DNA of 5,366 bases from the NCBI GenBank assembly GCA_030043545.1, contig JASHXM010000141.1:1-5366 (forward strand). Direction: 5' to 3'. The notes below the pieces were generated by a model, which was not told the origin of the DNA, did not search any database, and saw only the letters and a list, made by a program, of their open reading frames with translations. Each line of letters begins with the position of its first letter. Position 1 is the stretch's first letter. The DNA is from Thermoplasmata archaeon (GTDB lineage: Archaea; Thermoplasmatota; Thermoplasmata; Lutacidiplasmatales; UBA184). The translations under genes and the position numbers were made by a program. This document shows positions 1-5,366 of the stretch, in pieces.

Positions 1-893
1 GAGTACGTGTAGGTACCGTTCGGCAGGTGCGCGACGATCGAGGCGGTCGTCGAGCTCTCGACCGTCGTGCCGTTGAGCGTCACCGACCACGAGGTGTGCT
101 TCGGGAGACCGGTCTCGGAGATCGTCACCTTACTCTCGACCGGCCGGAAGACGACGTTCACGACCTTCGCCTTGGCTCCGACGGCGGCCGCCCCGTGCGA
201 GTGCGCGGGACGGACGTCGGGGTTGGCGGAGTGGACCGTCCACCGGTAGGTGTCGGAGACGACCGGGACGACGATCGACGTGGACGTCGTGCGACCGGAT
301 TGCCCCGGCGGACCCCCGGGCTTCGGATACGTGAGGTGCACGGTCCAGGCGGCGCCCAGCGGGAGGCCCGTTTCCGCGAACGTGAGGCTTTCGACGGGCC
401 CGAATCGGACGACGACGGTGCCGTTCCCGGCGACGTGCCACGACGAGACGTTGGACACCCCGTCGCCGACGATCCGGGCGACGCCGAAGCCGGCCGGAGT
501 GACGAACGCCACCGGGAGGCTGGAGAACGGAACGTGGAGAGCGAGCTCCGTCGCCGAGCTGACGGAACGGCTGCCGTACCCGGCGGCCCCCATCGCCACC
601 CCCCAGGTCGAGTGGACCGGCAGCCCCTTCTCCTCGACCTCGACCGACGCGAGCGAGAGCGGCGTGAACGTGATCGACACGCTGACATTCGAGCCGGCGA
701 GCACGACGTCGCCCCCGGCGGGCGAAGGACCGTACCACCGGCCACCCGCGAATATCGGGCCCAGCACCGAGTACGGGAACGTTCCGCCGGCCGGGGCGAA
801 GCCGATCCCGTCCGTCTCGGAGGTTTGGGTAGCGCCGTTGAGAGTGACGGACCACGCCGTGCCGGACGGCAGCCCCGCCTCGGAGAACGCCAC
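1..893 (-). repeat. Array of about 85-residue repeats with the E-x-GLP-x(4)-W signature, coding, incomplete at window edge
   Basis: The protease tail holds four repeat starts: 'VAFSEAGLPSGTAWSV' (Phe803), 'VEVEEKGLPVHSTWGV' (Val886), 'LTFAETGLPLGAAWTV' (Phe972) and 'VTISETGLPKHTSWSV' (Ile1058). Spacing between equivalent residues is 83, 86 and 86. Approximate spans are 645-893, 387-644, 129-386 and 1-128, the last cut by the window edge. Copies 1, 2 and 3 each end in a short 'V-x-F' or 'I-T-F' type strand just before the next copy. Copy 4 reads 'LPNGTYTY', a common mid-repeat element. The copies differ widely at both protein and DNA level, so this is an old domain duplication rather than a recent tandem repeat. 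I recall such repeats mainly from secreted proteins of Thermoplasmata and related archaea; their function there is not established. Confidence 0.88.
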
Positions 894-3293
894 CACCGAC
901 GGGAGCGACACCGGCGGGCCACAGCCGCCGGCCCCTCCTCCCCCGACCGACACCGGAAGCACCGCCGATCCCCCATCCACGGGGTCGGCGGAGTCGATGA
1001 CGGTCACCTGGGCGCAGAAGGCACCTGCCACGGGGTATCGATAGGGGACGAGGGAGAGCCCGCTCTCCCGAAGCGATCCGCCGTCGCCGAACGAGTAGTT
1101 GAGCCGGTACGGACCGGTCCCGCCGGAGACGGACGCGGAGAAGTTCACCTCCGTCCCCACGCCAGGGTCGGAGTCCGACACCGAGAGCGTGACGGGGAGC
1201 ACCGCGCCACCCCCCACGACGATCGTGATCGGGGTCGAGACGGACTCGTTGCCGCCCGAATCGAACGCGTACGCCTCGGCTTCGTACACTCCCGGAAACG
1301 CGTACGTATACGTCGCAGCGCCGCCGGGCGCCGCCGACGAGTTGAGGTTCCCGAACGAGACGCCCACGACCGGGTACGTCCACGAGCCGCCGGTGGTGCT
1401 GACGTGGAAGGTGACCGTGAGCGGCGCGGCGCCGCTCGTGGCCGATGCCGTGAGTCGGGTCGATAGGGAGCCGCCCGCCAGCGCGCCGGCCGCCCGGAGG
1501 TCGGGCACGAGCGCGCTCACGATCGGGGTGCCGATGCCCGTCGCCGGATCCCACCCCGGCCGAGCGGCGTACCCGTTGTTCCCGGTGGTGATGTCGTGGA
1601 AGTCCGAGGAGTACTGGGGGCTCTCGAGAATGTCGTACAGCGTGGGGTTCAGGAGGCCCAGCGAGGTCCCGAAGTACTGGTCGGCGATCGCCGCGATACC
1701 GGCCCAGACGGGGGTGGCGAGGCTCGTCCCGTAGACCCCGTAGAGCTCGCCGCCCCGAAGCTGCTCGACCGGGGTCGCCGCGTCGAGCGAGACATCCGGA
1801 ACGCCCCGGGTGAAGTGGCCCGCCGGTAGGCCCCGCTGCCAGTACGGCTCCGGGTACGGGGAGTAGCCGCCGCCGCCTCCCCCTTGATTCTCACATCCTG
1901 GGTAGTACGCCCCGGTGACGTTCCCCGACCACGCGGTCTCCGAAACGTACGAGGTCCCCGAGAGCGTGAGACGCGTCCCGCCGACCCCCGTCACGTACGG
2001 GTCCGAAGCCGGGAAGCTCGTCGACACCCCCGAGGTCCCGAACGCGGCGCCGCAGTCGCCCGAGGCGGCGAACACGGAGATCCCCTCCGCGGCCGCGAGC
2101 TCGAGGACCGGTCCGAGCGTCGTCGCGGAGCCGTCCGAGCTCGCGTTGCACACCGCGGTGCACGGCCCGGCGAACGCGTCGTACGTCCCGACATCTGGCT
2201 CCCCCCAGCTCATCGAGATCACGTTCGCCGCGTCGTGGGCGACGACCCAGTCGACCGAGGCGAACAGCCCGTAGTTGCCGTTGGGAGAGTACGTCATCTC
2301 GATCTCGGCCCCCGGGGCCCCGACGTGGGACCACTCGACATCGAGCGCGTCTTCGAGCGCCCAGCCCGGGTTCGTGGCGGAGTTGTTGAGCGTGGGGTCG
2401 GTCGGGAACGGGTAGACGAAGCTGAGTTCGTTCGTCGGGAGGCCGTTGTCGGTCGAAAAGGCGTTGAAGTCCGACAGCTGCTCCGACGCCGGATCGACGC
2501 CGACGTACGGGTCGACGATCGCGATCCGTTCCCCTGAGCCGTTCGTGCCGTTCGCCAGCAGCGGCGCGAACCCGTAGACATCCTCCATTTGGCACGGCAG
2601 GATCAGCCCCGAGTACGCCGGACACGGCGCCCCTCCGGCGGGAGCCGCGGGCCCGGCGACCTGGATCATCGACTCCCCGGAGACCGCCGGCACGATCGGG
2701 GTGGAGTTCCCGAGCCCGGCGACCCCGGACCAGGCGATCCCCGCCGGGAGGGTCGCGGGCGTCGCGTGGCTCACGAACGTTCGACCGGTGGAGCTGGAGT
2801 AGCGTTCGAAGGTGGTCCCGAACGCGGCCCCGACCTGGGTCGTCGAACCGCTGACCGTGAGGAGGAGTCCGTCCGGGTTGTGAGCGACTGTGAGACCGGC
2901 CCCGGCGAAGTAGGCGCTCGCCTCCGCCACCTGCGCGGGTGCGGCGCCGTACCGCTGCGCCGCCACCGACGCCGAAAGATGATCCCCGTACAGCGGGGAA
3001 CCGGGAGTGGAGATCGCCTCGACGAACGCCTCGAGTCCCGCGGGGTCGCGGGAGGCGAGGCCGACCTCGACCGACATCGGCGACGCCGGCGGCGCCGGAC
3101 CGAGGGCGTGGACCCCCGAACCCAGGGAGAGTCCCGGTGCCACGACGACGGCCGCGCTCGGTGCCGAGATCGCACTCGCGAGAGGGGAGGGAGGCGCTGC
3201 CCCGCTGACGGCTGCCGGTGCGAGCAGTAGCGTGCCCGAGACCGCGAATACAATCGCGAGTCCCCACGCCGCCACCGCCGTCCAACGCGACAC
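1..3293 (-). CDS. Secreted S53 (sedolisin/kumamolisin-type) serine-carboxyl protease with PKD-like and GLP-signature repeat tail, 3' partial
   Basis: An open frame of 1097 codons runs off the window at base 1. It starts at GTG (3293-3291), with no other in-frame ATG, GTG or TTG in roughly the preceding 100 bases. Residues 1-31 form a signal peptide (Arg3, a hydrophobic core, then small residues). Residues 72-210 match the pro-kumamolisin activation domain, including TPGSPLYGDHLS. The catalytic domain spans about 236-600. Glu314 and Asp318 lie in ALEDALDVEW, Asp413 in FAASGDCG and Ser524 in YGTSLATP, matching the catalytic Glu, Asp, oxyanion Asp and nucleophile Ser of sedolisins. HDITTGNNG (Asp567) and WDPATGIGTP (Asp582) match the C-terminal calcium site. 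Two PKD-like domains and a repeat array follow. The family cleaves proteins, usually at acid pH after self-removal of the propeptide. Eight cysteines and fifteen N-x-S/T sequons fit an exported glycoprotein. The active-site set is intact, so an active extracellular or surface-bound protease is likely. The C-terminus and any anchor are not visible. Confidence 0.93.
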   Translation of the reverse strand, partial: MSRWTAVAAWGLAIVFAVSGTLLLAPAAVSGAAPPSPLASAISAPSAAVVVAPGLSLGSGVHALGPAPPASPMSVEVGLASRDPAGLEAFVEAISTPGSPLYGDHLSASVAAQRYGAAPAQVAEASAYFAGAGLTVAHNPDGLLLTVSGSTTQVGAAFGTTFERYSSSTGRTFVSHATPATLPAGIAWSGVAGLGNSTPIVPAVSGESMIQVAGPAAPAGGAPCPAYSGLILPCQMEDVYGFAPLLANGTNGSGERIAIVDPYVGVDPASEQLSDFNAFSTDNGLPTNELSFVYPFPTDPTLNNSATNPGWALEDALDVEWSHVGAPGAEIEMTYSPNGNYGLFASVDWVVAHDAANVISMSWGEPDVGTYDAFAGPCTAVCNASSDGSATTLGPVLELAAAEGISVFAASGDCGAAFGTSGVSTSFPASDPYVTGVGGTRLTLSGTSYVSETAWSGNVTGAYYPGCENQGGGGGGYSPYPEPYWQRGLPAGHFTRGVPDVSLDAATPVEQLRGGELYGVYGTSLATPVWAGIAAIADQYFGTSLGLLNPTLYDILESPQYSSDFHDITTGNNGYAARPGWDPATGIGTPIVSALVPDLRAAGALAGGSLSTRLTASATSGAAPLTVTFHVSTTGGSWTYPVVGVSFGNLNSSAAPGGAATYTYAFPGVYEAEAYAFDSGGNESVSTPITIVVGGGAVLPVTLSVSDSDPGVGTEVNFSASVSGGTGPYRLNYSFGDGGSLRESGLSLVPYRYPVAGAFCAQVTVIDSADPVDGGSAVLPVSVGGGGAGGCGPPVSLPSVVAFSEAGLPSGTAWSVTLNGATQTSETDGIGFAPAGGTFPYSVLGPIFAGGRWYGPSPAGGDVVLAGSNVSVSITFTPLSLASVEVEEKGLPVHSTWGVAMGAAGYGSRSVSSATELALHVPFSSLPVAFVTPAGFGVARIVGDGVSNVSSWHVAGNGTVVVRFGPVESLTFAETGLPLGAAWTVHLTYPKPGGPPGQSGRTTSTSIVVPVVSDTYRWTVHSANPDVRPAHSHGAAAVGAKAKVVNVVFRPVESKVTISETGLPKHTSWSVTLNGTTVESSTTASIVAHLPNGTYTY
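930..1466 (-). other. Two tandem PKD-like/Ig-like domains within the protease
   Basis: Residues about 610-696 and 697-788 of the protease form two beta-sandwich-like modules directly after the catalytic domain. The first contains 'SGAAPLTVTFHV' and ends in 'FPGVYEAEAYAFDSGGN', the usual PKD pattern of 'G-x-x-P-L-x-V-x-F' followed by an aromatic-rich 'G-x-Y' strand. The second contains 'DPGVGTEVNFSASVSGGTG', 'YSFGDGG' and 'YPVAGAFCAQVTVIDS', close to the PKD 'W-x-F-G-D-G' and 'Y-x-x-x-G-x-Y' motifs. Such domains are common spacers or ligand-binding modules in archaeal and bacterial surface proteins. The family match is by motif only. The first copy is weaker because its 'FGDG' is replaced by 'FGNL'. 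Confidence 0.7.
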
Positions 3294-3339
3294 TGCGGCC
3301 CCGGGAGTCTCCGGCCCCTCCCCCCCACGCCCCCGACGG

Positions 3340-3347
3340 TATTCAAG
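3340..3347 (-). promoter_or_regulatory. Candidate archaeal TATA element for the protease gene
   Basis: On the minus strand this reads CTTGAATA, one of only two AT-rich patches in the intergenic region. It lies about 47-54 bases before the GTG at 3293. With the usual archaeal spacing of about 25 bases from TATA to transcript start, transcription would begin near 3318-3315 and leave a leader of about 22-25 bases. The leader region is G-rich, but the purine runs that resemble a Shine-Dalgarno site (complements of 3317-3321 and 3309-3312) lie 23 and 15 bases from the start codon, which is too far to be convincing. Confidence 0.4.
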
Positions 3348-3402
3348 CCGCCGGCAGTCGAGCTCCGGACCCCCTCGGACGATGCGGTGGCGCTCGCCGA
3401 TG

Positions 3403-3421
3403 GAGCGGGGGGGCCCCGCTC
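3403..3421. repeat. Perfect 8-bp inverted repeat with 3-base loop in the intergenic region
   Basis: GAGCGGGG (3403-3410), a GGG spacer, then CCCCGCTC (3414-3421) form a perfect inverted repeat. It lies between the two candidate TATA elements, about 31 bases upstream of the cyclase one. It could be an operator-like site or a chance palindrome in GC-rich DNA. It has no T-run, and both genes point away from it, so it does not look like a terminator. Confidence 0.35.
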
Positions 3422-3451
3422 GGTCGGCCGCACGGGCGCCGAGGCGAGCCG

Positions 3452-3458
3452 TTAACTT
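3452..3458 (+). promoter_or_regulatory. Candidate archaeal TATA element for a leaderless cyclase transcript
   Basis: TTAACTT stands alone in GC-rich DNA, 22-28 bases upstream of the GTG start at 3480. That is the spacing expected between an archaeal TATA box and the transcription start, so transcription would begin at or next to the start codon. Leaderless mRNAs are common in Thermoplasmata and many other archaea. No Shine-Dalgarno sequence is well placed before the GTG, which agrees with this reading. A BRE just upstream is not clear. The position is convincing, but the sequence is only a fair TATA match. Confidence 0.5.
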
Positions 3459-3479
3459 GCGGCGGGGTCGTTCTGGGGC

Positions 3480-5366
3480 GTGGCGGCCTCCGAACGAAGG
3501 CTCGCGGCGATCATGTTCACGGACATGGTCGGCTACTCCGAGATCGCGCAACGCGACGAGACGCACGCACTCGCGCTGCTCCGGATCCACAACGACCTCC
3601 TCCGGCCGTACTTCGCCCGGTTCCGGGGGCGGGAGGTGAAGACCGTCGGGGACGCGTTCCTCGTGGAATTCGAGAGCGCGCTCGAGGCGGTCCGGTGCGC
3701 GCTCGAGCTCCAGCGCGAGTTGGGGGCCCGGAACGCTGCCGTCCCGGTCGCCGATCGGTTCGAGATCCGGGTCGGGCTCCACGTCGGCGACATCGTGCGG
3801 ACCGGCGGAGACGTCCTGGGCGACGCGGTGAACATCGCCTCGCGCGTCGAGGCGTTGGCCGCTCCGGGCGGCGTCGTGGTCACGCAGCAGGTCTACGACC
3901 AGGTCCAGAACAAGCTCCCCCTCGTCGTCGAGCGACTCCCCCGCCCGGCACTCAAGCACATCCAGAGCGCGGTCGAGGTCTACCGACTGGTCGTTCCGAC
4001 GACCGGCACGGCCGAACGGCCGGTCGGAGGCGGCGCGGAGGCGGGCCGCCATCTGGCGGTCCTCCCGCTCGCGAACATCAGCCCGGATCCGAAGGACGAG
4101 TACTTCGCCGACGGCCTCACCGAGGAACTGATCAGCGTCCTGTCGCAGGTCCGGGGGCTCACCGTGATCGCCCGGACCTCCGTGATCCCGTACAAGGTCG
4201 CGCCGAAGCCGATCCCCGACGTCGGCCGGGAGCTGGGAGTCGACACCGTCCTCGAGGGGAGCGTGCGTAAGGCCGGCAACCGCATCCGTATCACCCTGCA
4301 GCTGATCGACGTCGGGACCCAGGGGCACCTCTGGGCGAGCAACTACAATCGGGAGATCGACGACGTCTTCGCGGTCCAGGCGGACATCGCCGAGCGCACG
4401 GCGCAGGCGCTCCGGCTCGAGCTCGCCCGCCCGTCCGGCGGGCGCGCCGACCGCCCCCCGACCGCGAACCTCCGCGCGTACGACGCCTACCTGCGGGGCC
4501 TCTCGATCGCGGCGACGCTCACCGGCGAGTCGATCCGCGGCGCGGCCCAGGCGTTCGAGGAGGCGACGCAGTTGGACCCCGGATTCGCGGAGGCGTACGG
4601 CGAGTGGGCGGACCTCCTCGTCGCGCGCGCCGCCGACTTCGTCCCGATGCGGGAGGTGATGCCGAGGGCCCGGGAGCTGGCCGCGCGGGCCATCGCCCTC
4701 GACCCGGACTGCTCCGTCGCGCACTCGGCGCTCGGGAACATCGCCTTCCAGTTCGATCAGGACTGGGAGCTCGCGGAGACCGAGCTCCGCCGGGCGATCG
4801 AGCTCGACCCGAGCAACGCCAACGCCCGCCGGTGGTACGGGATGATGCTCGGAGCGCTCGATCGGCTCGACGAGGCGCGGGAACAGACCCGGGCCGGGAT
4901 CCGACTCGACCCCGGGGGGATGGGCCCCGGGTCCCTCGCGTGGTTCGACCTGCTCGACGGAAAGTTCGACGATGCGATCGCCTGGGCCCGAGGGGAGCTC
5001 GCCGCGGCCCCGAACGACTTCGGACGCGCCATCGGGTTGGGCCTGTTCCTCGCGACCGCGGGTCGCCTCGAGGAGGCTCGGCCGATTGCCGAGCGCCCGC
5101 TGCCCGCGGGGACCGACGAGATGACCCGGTACCACCACGCACTGCTGCGGGCGTACCTGGGCATGCCCGACGAGGCCCGCGAGATCATTGCCGAGACCGA
5201 GCGAGGGGCGGCTCCCTCGTACACCTCCGCCACCGACCTCGCGATCCTGTACAGCGCGCTCGGCAACGGGAGCCGGGCGCTGGATCTCCTCGAACAGGAG
5301 GCCGAGACCGGCGACAAGGTGCTGTGGAACTACTACCGGGGGCTCTACTTCGACCCGATCCGGTCC
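3480..5366 (+). CDS. Class III adenylate/guanylate cyclase with TolB-like domain and TPR repeats, 3' partial
   Basis: A frame of 629 codons stays open to the window edge. The GTG at 3480 is chosen because it gives 'AASERRLAAIMFTDMVGYS', the normal N-terminus of this family; the ATG at 3513 would cut into the first catalytic strand. The cyclase domain (about 5-170) has metal-binding Asp15 (FTDMVGYS) and Asp58 (KTVGDAF), purine-selecting Lys54 and Asp111, and Asn118 and Arg122 (VNIASR), so it should be active and prefer ATP, making cAMP and pyrophosphate. Residues 190-315 form a TolB-like domain (HLAVLPLANIS, YFADGLTEELI, LEGSVRK). TPR-type helices cover about 345 to 600, with 'LDP' turns near 365, 407, 442 and 476. 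No signal peptide or membrane helix is present, so it should be cytosolic, with TPRs as the likely partner-binding or sensing part. The last residues 'LYFDPIRS' resemble the 'FDPLRSDPRF' close to the end of relatives, so little is probably missing. Confidence 0.93.
   Translation, partial: MAASERRLAAIMFTDMVGYSEIAQRDETHALALLRIHNDLLRPYFARFRGREVKTVGDAFLVEFESALEAVRCALELQRELGARNAAVPVADRFEIRVGLHVGDIVRTGGDVLGDAVNIASRVEALAAPGGVVVTQQVYDQVQNKLPLVVERLPRPALKHIQSAVEVYRLVVPTTGTAERPVGGGAEAGRHLAVLPLANISPDPKDEYFADGLTEELISVLSQVRGLTVIARTSVIPYKVAPKPIPDVGRELGVDTVLEGSVRKAGNRIRITLQLIDVGTQGHLWASNYNREIDDVFAVQADIAERTAQALRLELARPSGGRADRPPTANLRAYDAYLRGLSIAATLTGESIRGAAQAFEEATQLDPGFAEAYGEWADLLVARAADFVPMREVMPRARELAARAIALDPDCSVAHSALGNIAFQFDQDWELAETELRRAIELDPSNANARRWYGMMLGALDRLDEAREQTRAGIRLDPGGMGPGSLAWFDLLDGKFDDAIAWARGELAAAPNDFGRAIGLGLFLATAGRLEEARPIAERPLPAGTDEMTRYHHALLRAYLGMPDEAREIIAETERGAAPSYTSATDLAILYSALGNGSRALDLLEQEAETGDKVLWNYYRGLYFDPIRS

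Noticed and set aside
27..1466. A 479-codon open frame on the plus strand, antisense to the protease, and several other long plus-strand frames within 250-3230.
   Set aside because: They are Arg/Gly/Asp- or Pro-rich with no recognisable domain, and lie opposite a frame that has a complete S53 domain order. They are a side effect of high GC content.
130..3285. Long minus-strand frames at 130-1554 and 1891-3285 that look like better-closed genes than the protease frame.
   Set aside because: Both are Arg- and Gly-rich low-complexity translations in a different frame from the protease. The protease frame has a signal peptide, catalytic motifs and repeats running continuously through the same region.
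3301..3314. A small imperfect palindrome (CCGGGAGTCTCCGG) just upstream of the protease start as an operator or leader hairpin.
   Set aside because: Pairing requires a bulged base, and such short matches are expected by chance in DNA this rich in G and C.
3403..3421. The inverted repeat as a transcription terminator.
   Set aside because: Both flanking genes point away from it and there is no T-run, so nothing is there to terminate.
3218..4270. A 350-codon plus-strand frame overlapping the intergenic region and the start of the cyclase gene.
   Set aside because: Its product is Arg/Pro/Gly-rich without motifs, and the overlapping frame beginning at 3480 encodes a clear cyclase and TolB-like domain.
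4519..5317. Minus-strand frames opposite the TPR region of the cyclase gene.
   Set aside because: Their translations are Ser/Arg/Pro-rich with no domain signal, while the plus strand carries regular TPR helices with 'LDP' turns.
1..5366. The gene pair as a defence island or novel multi-gene system.
   Set aside because: Only two genes are visible, both of known families with normal domain orders, and there is no shared operon, mobile element or defence-type domain.

Overview
The window is strongly GC-rich. It holds two long protein-coding genes, transcribed divergently from a 186-base intergenic region, and both run off the window. Each was read by translating the frame directly. Neither has a stop codon inside the window, so tools that need a closed ORF miss both and report antisense and off-frame shadows instead. 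No RNA genes, mobile elements, CRISPR arrays or terminators were seen.

Positions 1-3293, minus strand: a large secreted serine-carboxyl protease of family S53 (sedolisin/kumamolisin type). It starts at a GTG and has, in order, a signal peptide, a pro-kumamolisin-like propeptide, a catalytic domain with the Glu/Asp/Asp/Ser set, a C-terminal calcium-site motif, two PKD-like/Ig-like domains, and at least three and a half copies of a roughly 85-residue beta-type repeat headed by an 'E-x-GLP-x(4)-W-x-V' signature. The 3' end, with the rest of the repeats and any cell-surface anchor, lies outside the window.

Positions 3480-5366, plus strand: a multidomain signalling protein with an N-terminal class III adenylate/guanylate cyclase domain with all key catalytic residues, then a TolB-like domain, then tetratricopeptide repeats. 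The last visible residues look like the usual C-terminus of such proteins, so probably only a few residues are missing.

The 186-base gap contains only two AT-rich islands, each placed as an archaeal-type TATA element for one gene. The cyclase one is about 25 bases before its GTG, which implies a leaderless transcript. With the GLP-repeat surface protein and the many N-glycosylation sequons, this suggests a GC-rich archaeon, most likely of the Thermoplasmata/Thermoplasmatota and perhaps an acid-adapted terrestrial or sediment lineage, since S53 proteases usually work at acid pH. That placement is inference; a bacterial host is not excluded, because the cyclase architecture is common in bacteria. 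The genes need not work together: one is an extracellular scavenging or processing protease, the other a cytosolic cyclic-nucleotide enzyme. I see no clearly new system here. The items worth checking are the archaeal cAMP enzyme, the repeat-tailed protease and the shared divergent promoter region.
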